A stretch of DNA of 23,127 nucleotides from contig JADZBZ010000307.1 in the NCBI GenBank assembly GCA_020851835.1, positions 1 through 23,127 of the forward strand, given 5' to 3'. This DNA comes from Acidobacteriota bacterium. Lineage in GTDB: Bacteria > Acidobacteriota > Vicinamibacteria > Vicinamibacterales > UBA2999. Position numbers and translations under genes: made by a program. Of the stretch, positions 1 to 8,831 are shown in pieces; position 1 is the first letter of the stretch; each line of letters begins with the position of its first letter. The notes under the pieces were generated by a model, which saw nothing but the letters and a program-made list of their open reading frames with translations, ran no database searches and was not told the origin of the DNA.

Positions 1-458
1 CGGCTGGTCTCGCGCACCGTGACGACATCGCCGGCCTTCAGCGAGTAGGAGGGGATGTCCACCTTCTTGCCGTTGACCAGGAAGTGACCGTGCCGGATGA
101 GCTGGCGGCCCTGGGCCCGCGAGGTCGCGAGGCCCAGCCGGTAGACGGCGTTGTCGAGCCGGCGCTCGAGCAGTTGCAGCAGCGTCTCGCCCGTGATGCC
201 GCGCGTGCGATCCGCCTGTTCGAAGTAGCGGCGGAACTGATCCTCCAGCACGCCGTAGATGCGCTTGACCTTCTGCTTCTCGCGCAACTGCACGCCGTAG
301 CCAACGATCTTGGCCCTCCGCGCGCGGCCGTGCTGGCCGGGCGGCATGTTGCGCTTCTCGATGGCGCACTTCTCGGTGTAGCAGCGCTCGCCCTTGAGAA
401 ACAGCTTCATGCCCTCACGGCGGCACAGGCGGCAAACGGGTCCGTTGTATCGAGCCAT
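1..458 (-). CDS. rpsD: 30S ribosomal protein S4, zinc-binding form (3' end cut by window edge)
   Basis: S4 binds 16S rRNA early in 30S assembly, and in many bacteria represses its own operon. The ATG lies at 458-456 and the frame stays open to the left edge, giving 152 residues of a family usually about 200-210 long, so the C-terminus is missing. Residues C9, C12, C26 and C31 form the four-cysteine zinc knuckle of the C+ type. The S4 RNA-binding fold is visible from about residue 92 (ERRLDNAVYRLGLA), followed by RQLIRHGHFLVNGKKVDIPSY. It follows rpsK by 29 nt, as expected for the alpha operon; rpoA and rplQ would normally come next but lie outside the window. Confidence 0.97.
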   Translation of the reverse strand, partial: MARYNGPVCRLCRREGMKLFLKGERCYTEKCAIEKRNMPPGQHGRARRAKIVGYGVQLREKQKVKRIYGVLEDQFRRYFEQADRTRGITGETLLQLLERRLDNAVYRLGLATSRAQGRQLIRHGHFLVNGKKVDIPSYSLKAGDVVTVRETS

Positions 459-487
459 AGTCCTTCGAATCCTTCTCTGTCGGTGCG

Positions 488-919
488 CTACACGCGGCGC
501 CGCTTCGGCGGCCGGCACCCGTTGTGCGGAATCGGGGTGACGTCGCGAATGGACTTCACCTCGAGTCCCGCCGTCGAAAGCGCGCGAATCGCGGACTCGC
601 GCCCCGACCCGGGGCCTTTCACCAGCACGTCGCACGAGCGCATGCCGAACGTCTTGGCGGTGTTGGTCGCCGTGAGCGCAGCCTGGGTGGCGGCAAAGGG
701 CGTCCCCTTGCGCGACCCCTTGAAGCCGATGCCGCCGGCGCTCGACCACGCCACGACCGCCCCTTCGGCGTCGGTGATGGTGACCAGCGTGTTGTTGAAC
801 GACGCCTGGACGTGGACCAGGCCGTGATGCACCACGCGCTTCTCACCGCGCTTCTTGAACGTCTTTTTCTTGCGTGTACTCTCTTTACCGGCGCCGCCGC
901 TCGTCTCAGTTTTCGCCAT
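488..919 (-). CDS. rpsK: 30S ribosomal protein S11
   Basis: S11 sits on the platform of the 30S subunit near the mRNA exit and contacts S7 and S18. The 143-residue protein carries FNNT at 41-44, GFKGSRKGTPFAA at 65-77 and the invariant C-terminus PHNGCRPPKRRRV at 131-143. It is about 14 residues longer than the E. coli protein because of a lysine- and serine-rich N-terminal extension, a common disordered feature. The ATG start lies 3 nt after the rpsM stop, so translation is very likely coupled. Confidence 0.98.
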   Translation of the reverse strand: MAKTETSGGAGKESTRKKKTFKKRGEKRVVHHGLVHVQASFNNTLVTITDAEGAVVAWSSAGGIGFKGSRKGTPFAATQAALTATNTAKTFGMRSCDVLVKGPGSGRESAIRALSTAGLEVKSIRDVTPIPHNGCRPPKRRRV

Positions 920-922
920 GGC

Positions 923-1297
923 TTATACCGTCTTCTTCTTGGCCACCGCACCCTTGCGCGGGCCCTTGCGCGTGCGCGCGTTGGTGCGCGTCCGCTGCCC
1001 CCTGAGCGGCAGGCTGCGGCGGTGCCGGGCGCCGCGATAGCTGCCAATCTCGATCAGGCGCTTGATGTTGAGCGAAATCTCCTTGCGCAGATCGCCCTCC
1101 ACGCCGCCCTGCTCCTCGATTACGCGGCTGACCTTGCGCACGTCTTCGTCGGTCAGGTCCTTCACGCGGATATCGAGGCTCACACCAGCCGCTTCGAGAA
1201 TCCGATTCGAGCGGAAGCGCCCGATCCCGAAGATGTAGGTGAGCCCAATCTCGACGCGCTTGTTGCGCGGCAGATCAACGCCAGAAATGCGTGCCAT
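923..1297 (-). CDS. rpsM: 30S ribosomal protein S13
   Basis: S13 forms intersubunit bridges with L5 and contacts P-site tRNA through its basic tail. The 124-residue frame shows the helix-two-turn-helix motif around GIGRFRS (24-30), the basic loop YRGARHRRSLPLRGQR (87-102) and the tail TRTNARTRKGPRK (103-115). The length matches the family. The ATG start lies 12 nt after the rpmJ stop, and the order rpmJ-rpsM-rpsK-rpsD is the standard alpha-operon order. Confidence 0.98.
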   Translation of the reverse strand: MARISGVDLPRNKRVEIGLTYIFGIGRFRSNRILEAAGVSLDIRVKDLTDEDVRKVSRVIEEQGGVEGDLRKEISLNIKRLIEIGSYRGARHRRSLPLRGQRTRTNARTRKGPRKGAVAKKKTV

Positions 1298-1309
1298 CGG
1301 TTCTCGCCC

Positions 1310-1423
1310 CTATCCTTGCCGCTGCTTGTGCTTCTGATTCGTGCAGATCACCCGCACGATTCCGCGACGCCGTACGACCTTGCACTTGTCGCAGATCTTC
1401 TTGACTGACGCTCGTACCTTCAT
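1310..1423 (-). CDS. rpmJ: 50S ribosomal protein L36, zinc-binding form
   Basis: L36 is the smallest large-subunit protein and binds 23S rRNA in domain VI through a zinc ribbon. I translated 37 residues beginning MKVRASVKKICDKCKVVRR and ending KHKQRQG, with a TAG stop at 1312-1310. Zinc ligands are C11, C14, C27 and H32, the complete C+ set. It lies 12 nt from infA on one side and 12 nt from rpsM on the other, its normal position between the spc and alpha operons. Confidence 0.96.
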   Translation of the reverse strand: MKVRASVKKICDKCKVVRRRGIVRVICTNQKHKQRQG

Positions 1424-1435
1424 CACTCGCTCCGT

Positions 1436-1639
1436 TCACAGCCGTTCCAGCACCCGGCCGCGGCCCAGGTCGCGCGGCATCAGTGCCACGCGCACGCGAT
1501 CCCCGACCACCAGCCGCACGTAATTGCGCCGCACCGGGTCCGCGTGATGCGCGATCACCTGGTGCGTTCCGCCGTCGAGCACCACCTTCACCAGCTCGCT
1601 CGGCAGCAGCTCGACCACGGCGCCCTCGGCCTCCGTCAC
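1436..1639 (-). CDS. infA: Translation initiation factor IF-1, divergent, GTG start
   Basis: IF-1 is an OB-fold protein that occupies the A site of the 30S subunit during initiation. The frame begins with GTG at 1639-1637, which shares GTGA with the map stop codon. It encodes 67 residues: VTEAEGAVVELLPSELVKVV, then an HQVIAHHADPVRRNYVRL segment, VVGDRVRVALMPRDLGRG and RVLERL. Alignment to the usual IF-1 pattern (EGTV..ALPN...V.L..G..VLAH..GK.R...IRI..GD.V.VELSPYDL..GRI) is clear, but the MAKE-type N-terminus is missing, SPYDL is replaced by MPRDL, and the SGK element is altered. Position between map and rpmJ supports the call. No better in-frame start was seen upstream. The family is usually about 72 residues. 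Confidence 0.85.
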   Translation of the reverse strand: MTEAEGAVVELLPSELVKVVLDGGTHQVIAHHADPVRRNYVRLVVGDRVRVALMPRDLGRGRVLERL

Positions 1640-2406
1640 ACCGCCTCGGTCACCACCTGATCCCGCAGCGTCAATATCCGGCAACCCGTCTCCGTCACCG
1701 CGACCGTGTGCTCGAAGTGAGCCGACAGGCTCCCATCCTTGGTCACCGCCGTCCAGCCGTCGGAGAGCACCTTCACCGCCGCTTTCCCGATATTGACCAT
1801 CGGCTCGATCGCCAGCACCATGCCCGCCGCCAGCCGCGAGCCGCGGCCGGGGGTCCCGTAGTTGGGGATCTGCGGCTCCTCGTGCAGCGCCGTCCCGATG
1901 CCGTGCCCGACGAATTCGCGTACGACCGCGTAGCCGTGCGCCTCGACGTGCTGCTGGACCGCGGCGCCGATGTCGTGCACCCGTGCTCCCGGCCGGACCA
2001 CGGCGATGGCCCGCTCGAGCGCCGCCTGGGTCACCGTCAGCAACCGGTCGGCATCGGCCGATACCCGTCCGACGGGCACGGTCACCGCCGAGTCGCCGAA
2101 ATACCCCTCGAGCTTGCCGCCCAGATCGATCGACAGGATGTCGCCCTCCTGCAGCGGCCGATCGTTCGGAATCCCGTGGATCACCTGCTCGTTCACCGAG
2201 GCACAAATCGTCGCCGGGTAGCCGTGATACCCCTTGAAGGCCGGCTCCGCCCGGCCTTCCCGCAGCCGCCGCTCAGCCAGCGCGTCGAGCTGACGGGTCG
2301 TCACGCCCACCGCCACAGCGCCCATCAACTCCCTCAGCACCTGGGCGACCAGGCCGTTCACCTGCGCGAGCCGCTCGATCTCGGCCGCCGAACGGCACGT
2401 GATCAC
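1636..2406 (-). CDS. map: Type I methionine aminopeptidase
   Basis: This enzyme removes the initiator methionine from nascent proteins whose second residue is small. The 256-residue protein has the pita-bread peptidase M24 fold with all five metal ligands in place: D94 (SIDLGG), D105 (YFGDSA), H168 (VGHGIG), E201 (AIEPM) and E232 (FEHT). H77 in VIHGIP and H175 are the expected active-site histidines. There is no N-terminal extension, so it is the MAP-Ia type. It starts with GTG at 2406-2404, overlapping the adk stop as GTGA, and its own stop overlaps the infA start in the same way. The secY-adk-map-infA order is classical. Confidence 0.97.
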   Translation of the reverse strand: MITCRSAAEIERLAQVNGLVAQVLRELMGAVAVGVTTRQLDALAERRLREGRAEPAFKGYHGYPATICASVNEQVIHGIPNDRPLQEGDILSIDLGGKLEGYFGDSAVTVPVGRVSADADRLLTVTQAALERAIAVVRPGARVHDIGAAVQQHVEAHGYAVVREFVGHGIGTALHEEPQIPNYGTPGRGSRLAAGMVLAIEPMVNIGKAAVKVLSDGWTAVTKDGSLSAHFEHTVAVTETGCRILTLRDQVVTEAV

Positions 2407-3096
2407 GGCTGCGCCTCGGGTTGCGTCGCCGTGCCCGTGCCGGCGGCCAACTCAGCAATCGTCGTCAGCAGCATGTGCCGCACCTGTTCGGGCGACTGGG
2501 CACCGTCAATGGCCTGAAACATCGTCCGGCCGCTGTAGTAGTCGATCATCGGCCGCGTGTCACGCCAGTAAACCCGCAGACGCTCCCGGACCACGGCCTC
2601 GGAATCGTCCGCGCGGCTCACCAGTTCGCCGCCGCACTTCTCGCACCGCGCGGCCCTCGACGGGTCGGCGCTGAACGCCGACACGTTGGCGCCGCACGAA
2701 TGGCACACCCGCCGCGCCCGAACCCGCCGCACCAACTCCTCGTCCGGCACTCTAATCTCGACGACGATCAGCGGATCGCGGCCGACCATGATCTCGTCGA
2801 GAGCCCGTGCCTGCGGCACGGTGCGCGGGAACCCGTCGAGCACGAACCCTGCCGACACGTCGGCGCGATCCAGCCGCTCGCGGACGATGCCGGTGATGAG
2901 CTTGTCGCTCACCAGCTCGCCACGCTCCATGATGGCCTGCACGGCATGGCCGAGCTCGCTCCCGCTCTGCACCGCCTCGCGCAGGATGTCGCCCGTCGAG
3001 ATCTTGGGCAACCCCTGTGCGCGCGCGAAGCGCTCGGCCTGCGTACCCTTGCCGGCACCCGGAGGGCCGAGGATCACGACGTTCAGCGCCACGGCA

Positions 3097-3104
<8 letters not shown>
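2403..3104 (-). CDS. adk: Adenylate kinase with four-cysteine (zinc) lid
   Basis: Adk interconverts ATP plus AMP and two ADP. The P-loop GPPGAGKGT covers residues 13-21, the AMP-binding region STGDILREA 37-45, and DGFPRT 90-95 follows. The lid contains C134, C137, C154 and C157, matching the long zinc-binding lid of Gram-positive and several other bacteria rather than the E. coli lid. At 233 residues it is slightly longer than usual, with a C-terminal tail rich in Thr, Ala, Pro and Gln. The frame opens with GTG at 3104-3102, inside the last codons of secY (8-nt overlap), with AGAGGG 4 nt upstream. A second in-frame GTG at 3092 is an alternative start. Confidence 0.96.
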
Positions 3105-4485
<1,381 letters not shown>

Positions 4486-4499
4486 AGCAGTCGCCTCGA

Positions 4500-4943
4500 T
4501 CAGCCGATCGCGTCGGCCCGCCCACCGGCCGCGGCGATCTTCTCCGCCGCCTTGCCGCTGAATTTGTGCGCCTGGACGGTCAGCGCCTTGGTCATCTCGC
4601 CCCGCGCCAGCACCTTCACGGGCTGGCGGTTGTCGACCAGCCCGGCCGCGCGGAGCATCTCCGGCGTGACGGTCGTGCCGGCATCGAAGCGTTCCTCGAG
4701 CTGATCGAGGTTCACCACACCGTACTCGGTGCGGAAGATGTTCGTGAAGCCGCGCTTCGGCACGCGCCGGTGCAACGGCATCTGGCCGCCCTCGAAGCCG
4801 CGCTTGTACGAGTAGCCCGAGCGCGACTGGGCGCCCTTGTTGCCGCGGCCGGCCGTCTTGCCGTTGCCCGACCCCGGACCGCGCCCGACTCGCTTCTTCT
4901 TGAACTTGGAGCCGCGCGCCGGCTTCAGATTGTTGAGGCTCAT
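4500..4943 (-). CDS. rplO: 50S ribosomal protein L15
   Basis: L15 is a late-assembling 50S protein with a long rRNA-penetrating N-terminal extension. The 147-residue frame shows the glycine- and basic-rich stretch GRGPGSGNGKTAGRGNKGA at 20-38, then GGQMPLHRRVPKRGF at 52-66, and the globular C-terminal domain. The length is normal for the family. It is placed between rpmD (4 nt upstream) and secY (14 nt downstream), as in the standard spc operon. Confidence 0.98.
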   Translation of the reverse strand: MSLNNLKPARGSKFKKKRVGRGPGSGNGKTAGRGNKGAQSRSGYSYKRGFEGGQMPLHRRVPKRGFTNIFRTEYGVVNLDQLEERFDAGTTVTPEMLRAAGLVDNRQPVKVLARGEMTKALTVQAHKFSGKAAEKIAAAGGRADAIG

Positions 4944-4947
4944 GTGT

Positions 4948-5139
4948 CTACTCCACTACCTCGACGAGGTGGCGCACCTTGTGGATCATTCCCCGCGTCT
5001 CGGGCGTGTCCGCCAGCACCACCGTATGGCGGATCCGGCGGAGGCCCATCCCCTGGACGGTCGCCGCCTGCGTCCGGTTGAAGCCAATCGGGCTCCGGAC
5101 CAGCGTGATCTTCAACGTCTTCTTCGCCTGATCTGCCAT
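4948..5139 (-). CDS. rpmD: 50S ribosomal protein L30
   Basis: L30 is a small ferredoxin-like-fold protein of the 50S subunit. The 63-residue frame reads LKITLVRSPIGFNRTQAATV then GMGLRRIRHTVVLADTPETR and ends with a hydrophobic/acidic VRHLVEVVE. The family signature (LVRS.IG......T...LGL.....) is present. rpmD is missing from some bacterial lineages but retained here, between rpsE (10 nt) and rplO (4 nt). Confidence 0.97.
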   Translation of the reverse strand: MADQAKKTLKITLVRSPIGFNRTQAATVQGMGLRRIRHTVVLADTPETRGMIHKVRHLVEVVE

Positions 5140-5149
5140 ATCGTCCGTC

Positions 5150-5674
5150 CTACGCGCTCGCGGCGCCCAGCATCTCCTCGAGGCCCTTGCCGCGCAACCG
5201 TGCCACCATGACGGGATCCTTGAGCTGCTGCAGGGCCGTGAACGCCGCTCGCACCACGTTGTGCGGATTGGCCGTGCCGAGCGACTTGGTCATCACGTTC
5301 GACACACCCGCCGATTCGACCACCGCCCGCACCGCGGCGCCCGCGATGATGCCCGTGCCGTCCGGTGCCGGTTTGAGCAGCACACGGCCCGCGCCGAACC
5401 GGCCAAGGACCGGATGCGGCACCGTCGTGCCCTTGAGCGGCACGCGGATGAGGTTCTTCTTCGCCGCCTCGATGCCCTTCTTGATCGCCGAGGGCACCTC
5501 CTTGGCCTTGCCGACGCCGTAGCCGACGACTCCGTGGCCGTCGCCCACGACGACGAGCGCACTGAAGCTCAGGTTCTTGCCGCCCTTGACCACCTTCGTG
5601 ACGCGGTTGATGGAAACCACCGTGTCCTTGATGTCGAGCTGGCTCGCGTCAATCTTCTCGCGTGTCCGCATCAT
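5150..5674 (-). CDS. rpsE: 30S ribosomal protein S5
   Basis: S5 sits near the decoding centre and the mRNA entry channel and influences accuracy. The 174-residue protein has the S5 double-stranded-RNA-binding domain starting at about residue 14 (LDIKDTVVSINRVTKVVKGG), the conserved GDGHGVVGYGVGKAKEVP at 44-61 and the C-terminal GTGIIAGAAVRAVVESAG at 106-123. Two adjacent ATG codons (5674-5672 and 5671-5669) could each start translation. AGGTGG lies 1 nt before the first and 4 nt before the second, so the second is possible and would remove one methionine. Confidence 0.98.
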   Translation of the reverse strand: MMRTREKIDASQLDIKDTVVSINRVTKVVKGGKNLSFSALVVVGDGHGVVGYGVGKAKEVPSAIKKGIEAAKKNLIRVPLKGTTVPHPVLGRFGAGRVLLKPAPDGTGIIAGAAVRAVVESAGVSNVMTKSLGTANPHNVVRAAFTALQQLKDPVMVARLRGKGLEEMLGAASA

Positions 5675-5682
5675 GCCACCTG

Positions 5683-6057
5683 TCAGAACTGAAGACCGGC
5701 CTGCCGCGCCGCCTCGGCCACGGCCCGCACGCGTCCGTGGTACAAGAACCCGTTGCGATCGAACACCACGCGCGTGATGCCCTTGTCCTTCAGGCGCTCG
5801 GCGATCGCCTGCCCGACCACCTCGGCGCCCTGGCGGTTGCTCCCACGGGCGCCGTCGGCCAGCCTGGCCTTGAGCGCCGGCTCGACACTCGAAGCCGCGG
5901 CCAGCGTGCGGCCCGCGCCATCGTCGATCACCTGCGCGTAGATGTGCGCGCCGCTTCGGAACACGCTCAGGCGCGGCTGGTCAGCCGAACCGCGCAGCCG
6001 CTTGCGGATGCGGAACCGGATGCGATCGCGCCGATCTTCCTTCGTGTCAATCCTCAT
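5683..6057 (-). CDS. rplR: 50S ribosomal protein L18
   Basis: L18 binds 5S rRNA and, with L5 and L25, attaches it to the 50S subunit. The 124-residue frame shows the basic N-terminus RRDRIRFRIRKRLRG, the core RLSVFRSGAHIYAQVIDD and the C-terminal VVFDRNGFLYHGRVRAVAEA, which is the family signature. Only 1 nt separates it from rplF upstream and 8 nt from rpsE downstream, consistent with coupled translation. Confidence 0.98.
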   Translation of the reverse strand: MRIDTKEDRRDRIRFRIRKRLRGSADQPRLSVFRSGAHIYAQVIDDGAGRTLAAASSVEPALKARLADGARGSNRQGAEVVGQAIAERLKDKGITRVVFDRNGFLYHGRVRAVAEAARQAGLQF

Positions 6058-6058
6058 A

Positions 6059-6595
6059 CTACGCTCCGGTCTTTCCGGCCTTCTTCTTCAGCACCTCGCC
6101 CGTGTACCGGACGCCCTTCTGCTGGTACGGGTCCGGCTTGCGGAGCCGCCGCAGGTTCGCGGCAACCTGGCCCACGAGCTGCCGATCGACGCCGGTCACG
6201 GTAAGGTGCGTCTGTTTCTCGATGGCAATGTCCACCCCCGCCGGCACGTCGAACACCACCGGATGCGAGTAGCCGAGCGCGAGCACCACCTGCTTGCCCT
6301 TGACCTCGGCGCGGTACCCCACGCCGACGATGTCGAGTTCGCGCTTCCAGCCATCGGTCACGCCGAGCACCGCGTTGTTGACGAGGCTGCGGGCCAGGCC
6401 GTGGAACTTGTCGAGCTCGCGCTCGTCGGCGGCCTTGCGCGTGAGCAGTTCCGTCCCCTCGACGGCGACGGTCACTCCGGGCGGTAGCGCCTGGCGCAGC
6501 TGGCCCTTGGGGCCCTTCACCTCGACGGCGGCGCCGTCCACCTTGACGGTGACGCCCTTCGGGATCGCGATCGGTTTCTTTCCAATTCTCGACAT
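6059..6595 (-). CDS. rplF: 50S ribosomal protein L6
   Basis: L6 has two duplicated domains and lies near the factor-binding site at the base of the L7/L12 stalk. The 178-residue protein begins MSRIGKKPIAIPKGVTVKVD and ends with the conserved RKPDPYQQKGVRYTGEVLKK element, in which the PYQ.KG.RY.GE pattern is diagnostic. The length equals the usual family length. It lies 4 nt after the rpsH stop. Confidence 0.98.
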   Translation of the reverse strand: MSRIGKKPIAIPKGVTVKVDGAAVEVKGPKGQLRQALPPGVTVAVEGTELLTRKAADERELDKFHGLARSLVNNAVLGVTDGWKRELDIVGVGYRAEVKGKQVVLALGYSHPVVFDVPAGVDIAIEKQTHLTVTGVDRQLVGQVAANLRRLRKPDPYQQKGVRYTGEVLKKKAGKTGA

Positions 6596-6599
6596 GGTG

Positions 6600-7013
6600 T
6601 CACCAGACGTTGCAGAGGATTTCGCCGCCCACGCCCGCCTTCTGCGCGGATCGGCCCGTCATCACGCCCTGCGAGGTCGTGAGGATGTTCACGCCCAGCC
6701 CGCCGAGCACCGGCGGCACGCCGTCGCGGTCCGTGTAGATGCGGCGGCCGGGACGACTGACCCGCTCGAGCCCCGAAATGACCTTCTCACCGCCCGGCCC
6801 GTACTTCAGGAACAGACGCATCACCTGCCGCGGGGCCTTGCCGGGGCGCTCGGAGGGCGTGTCCACGAGCTTGTAGCCCGCGATGTAGCCCTCGTCCTGA
6901 AGGATCTTCGCGATCTCGGTCTTCAGATGGGACGCGGGCAGGTCCACGCGTGCGTGGCGGCCGTGCACGGCATTGCGAATCCGCGTCAGCATGTCGGCAA
7001 TCGGATCAGTCAT
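6600..7013 (-). CDS. rpsH: 30S ribosomal protein S8
   Basis: S8 is a primary 16S rRNA binder, and in E. coli represses the spc operon. I place the start at the ATG at 7013-7011 (MTDPIADMLTRIRNA), matching the family N-terminus. An in-frame GTG five codons upstream (7028) would add MRAGD, but the S8 family begins at this methionine. The product is 137 residues and ends GVMTGRSAQKAGVGGEILCN followed by VW, the standard C-terminus. A GAGAGCTGGAG run lies immediately upstream. The preceding spacer to rpsN is an unusual 100 nt containing a short tandem repeat. Confidence 0.97.
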   Translation of the reverse strand: MTDPIADMLTRIRNAVHGRHARVDLPASHLKTEIAKILQDEGYIAGYKLVDTPSERPGKAPRQVMRLFLKYGPGGEKVISGLERVSRPGRRIYTDRDGVPPVLGGLGVNILTTSQGVMTGRSAQKAGVGGEILCNVW

Positions 7014-7029
7014 ATCTCCAGCTCTCACT

Positions 7030-7076
7030 CAGGTGCGGTCAGGTGCGTCAGGTGCGGCCAGGTGGCGTCCGGTGCG
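7030..7076. repeat. Short tandem repeat in the rpsN-rpsH spacer
   Basis: On the plus strand the unit CAGGTGCGGT recurs with period 9-11: CAGGTGCGGT at 7030, CAGGTGCGT at 7040, CAGGTGCGGC at 7049, CAGGTGGCGTC at 7059 and a decayed CGGTGCGG at 7070. It occupies about half of the 100-nt gap between the rpsN stop and the rpsH start, in a cluster where most gaps are under 40 nt. No convincing ORF crosses it. The pattern suggests replication slippage. Confidence 0.75.
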
Positions 7077-7113
7077 GCGGCCCGTTCGTGCCCCACTGGC
7101 GCCATGCCCGCGC

Positions 7114-7299
7114 CTACCAGCTGCTCTTGGTCACCCCGGCCACGTCGCCGGTCAGGGCGAGTTCCCGGAAGCACAGGCGGCACATGCCGAACTTGCGCAG
7201 GAACGCGCGGGCGCGCCCGCAACGTCGGCACCGGTTGCGATGGCGCACGTCGAACTTCAACGTCTTCTTCTCGCGAGCCTTCTTGGCGGATGTAGCCAC
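7114..7299 (-). CDS. rpsN: 30S ribosomal protein S14, zinc-binding (type Z) form
   Basis: S14 binds the 30S head late in assembly. The 61-residue product starts with GTG at 7299-7297 (VATSAKKAREKKTLKFDVRH) and ends GDVAGVTKSSW. Zinc ligands are C24, C27, C40 and C43, within RCRRCGRARAFLRKFGMCRL. The length and motif are those of the short zinc type, not the roughly 100-residue zinc-free E. coli type. GAGAGG lies 8 nt before the GTG and supports this start. It is preceded by rplE (14 nt) and followed by the repeat-bearing 100-nt spacer to rpsH. Confidence 0.96.
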   Translation of the reverse strand: MATSAKKAREKKTLKFDVRHRNRCRRCGRARAFLRKFGMCRLCFRELALTGDVAGVTKSSW

Positions 7300-7313
7300 G
7301 GCGTCGTCCTCTC

Positions 7314-7868
7314 TCAGTTCTGCCGGAACGGCATGCCCATCAGCTGCAGCAGCTTCCGGGCCTCGGCGTCGGTCTTGGCGGTGGTGACCACGCACACGTT
7401 CATGCCGCGGCCCTTGTCCACCTTCAGGTAGTCGATTTCGGTGAAGATCAGCTGATCGCGCAGCCCGAGCGTGTAGTTGCCGCGGCCGTCGAAGCCCCGG
7501 GCCGACACGCCGCGGAAGTCGCGGACGCGGGGCAGGGCGATGCTCATCAGCCGGTCGAGAAACTCGTACATCCGCGCGCCGCGCAGCGTGACCATCGCCC
7601 CGACGGGCATGCCCTGGCGAAGCTTGAACTGCGCGATCGACTTCTTCGCGCGGCGGATGGCGGCCTTCTGCCCGGTGATCTTGCCGAGCTCGTCGGCGCC
7701 GGTGTCCACCACCTTGGCGTTCTGCGTGGCCTCGCCCAGGCCCATGTTGACGATCACCTTGGTGATGCGCGGGACCGCCATCACGTTGGGATAGCCGAAC
7801 TCGTTCGTGAGCGCCGGCACGACCTCGGTGCCGTAGCGCTCGCGCAAGCGGGAGATCTGCGACTTCAT
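7314..7868 (-). CDS. rplE: 50S ribosomal protein L5
   Basis: L5 binds 5S rRNA and makes bridge B1b with S13. The 184-residue protein shows the conserved VIVNMGLGEATQNAK (38-52), ITGQKAAIRRAKKSIAQFKL (64-83) and DRLMSIALPRVRDFRG (105-120), all family hallmarks, with normal length. The ATG at 7868-7866 overlaps the rplX stop as ATGA, a typical coupling arrangement. Confidence 0.98.
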   Translation of the reverse strand: MKSQISRLRERYGTEVVPALTNEFGYPNVMAVPRITKVIVNMGLGEATQNAKVVDTGADELGKITGQKAAIRRAKKSIAQFKLRQGMPVGAMVTLRGARMYEFLDRLMSIALPRVRDFRGVSARGFDGRGNYTLGLRDQLIFTEIDYLKVDKGRGMNVCVVTTAKTDAEARKLLQLMGMPFRQN

Positions 7869-8191
7869 TGGTCCACCACCGCGCCGCTCTTGCGGCCAAT
7901 CCGCACCCGGCGTCCGTCCGGAAGCGACTTGTGTCCGATCCGGGTGGGCTCGCCCGACTCCGGATCCAGCAGCATCACATTGCTCACGTGGAGGGACGCC
8001 TCGCGCTCCACGATGCCGCCCTTGATGTTGCGCTGCGGGTTCGGCCGGGTGTGCCGCTTGATGAGGTTCACCCCTTCGACCACCACGCGGCCCCGGGCCG
8101 CGAACACCATCAGCACGCGCCCCTTCTTGCCGCGGTCCTTGCCGGCCCGCACGACCACCTGGTCGTTCTTCCGAATCCCCATGGACGCCAT
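7865..8191 (-). CDS. rplX: 50S ribosomal protein L24
   Basis: L24 initiates 50S assembly through its KOW/SH3-like domain near the polypeptide exit. The 108-residue frame has the KOW motif at about residues 9-26 (NDQVVVRAGKDRGKKGRVL), then VVVEGVNLIKRHTRP and the GGIVEREASLHVSNVML signature. The ATG at 8191-8189 is preferred over the methionine three codons in, because GAGGTG lies 9 nt before it. It sits 2 nt after rplN. Confidence 0.97.
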   Translation of the reverse strand: MASMGIRKNDQVVVRAGKDRGKKGRVLMVFAARGRVVVEGVNLIKRHTRPNPQRNIKGGIVEREASLHVSNVMLLDPESGEPTRIGHKSLPDGRRVRIGRKSGAVVDQ

Positions 8192-8193
8192 GA

Positions 8194-8562
8194 CTACAGC
8201 ACCTCGGGCGCGAGCGAGACGATCTTCATGAACCGCCGCTCGCGCAGTTCCCGGGCCACCGGTCCGAACACGCGCGTGCCGATCGGCTCGTTGTTGTCGT
8301 TGATCAGCACCGCAGCGTTCCGGTCGAACCGGATGTAGCTGCCGTCCTTGCGGCGCTGCTCCTTACGAACGCGCACGACCACGGCCTTCACGACCTGGCC
8401 CTTCTTGACGTTGGACTCGGGCGCGGCCTCCTTCACGTTGGCCGTGATGATGTCGCCGAGGTAGGCATAGCGGCCCGTCGAGCCGCCAATCGGATTGATT
8501 ACCGAGATCTTCCGCGCCCCCGAATTATCGGCGACGTCGAGAATCGATCGCATCTGGATCAT
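8194..8562 (-). CDS. rplN: 50S ribosomal protein L14
   Basis: L14 is a five-stranded beta-barrel 50S protein that contacts L19 and 16S rRNA at bridges B5 and B8. The 122-residue frame opens MIQMRSILDVADNSGARKIS and ends GTRVFGPVARELRERRFMKI, then VSLAPEVL, the canonical family termini. The length is exactly that of most L14 proteins. It starts the classical spc block, 12 nt after rpsQ. Confidence 0.98.
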   Translation of the reverse strand: MIQMRSILDVADNSGARKISVINPIGGSTGRYAYLGDIITANVKEAAPESNVKKGQVVKAVVVRVRKEQRRKDGSYIRFDRNAAVLINDNNEPIGTRVFGPVARELRERRFMKIVSLAPEVL

Positions 8563-8574
8563 GGTCGCCTCCTC

Positions 8575-8829
8575 CTACACCTGCACGCTGCGTTCGATGA
8601 CGCGCGTCACCGCCCAACGCTTGCGGGCGCTCATCGGCCGCGTCTCGGCTATCGCCACCCGATCGCCGAGCTTGGCGTCGTCGCCCTCGTTGTGCGCCAT
8701 GAATCGCGTCGTCCGCTTCTGCGTCTTGCCATAGACGGCGTGCTGCACGCGCCGCTCGACCGCCACGACGACGCTCTTCTGCATCTTGGCGCTGACGACC
8801 ACGCCCTGGAGTTCTGCCTTCGACGCCAT
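8575..8829 (-). CDS. rpsQ: 30S ribosomal protein S17
   Basis: S17 is an OB-fold primary binder of the 5' domain of 16S rRNA. The 84-residue product shows LQGVVVSAKMQKSVVVAVER (7-26), HAVYGKTQKRTTRFMAH (30-46) and the acidic GDRVAIAETRPMSARKRW segment, the S17 signature (GD.V.I.E.RP.S..K.W). It lies 2 nt after the rpmC stop. Confidence 0.97.
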   Translation of the reverse strand: MASKAELQGVVVSAKMQKSVVVAVERRVQHAVYGKTQKRTTRFMAHNEGDDAKLGDRVAIAETRPMSARKRWAVTRVIERSVQV

Positions 8830-8831
8830 GA

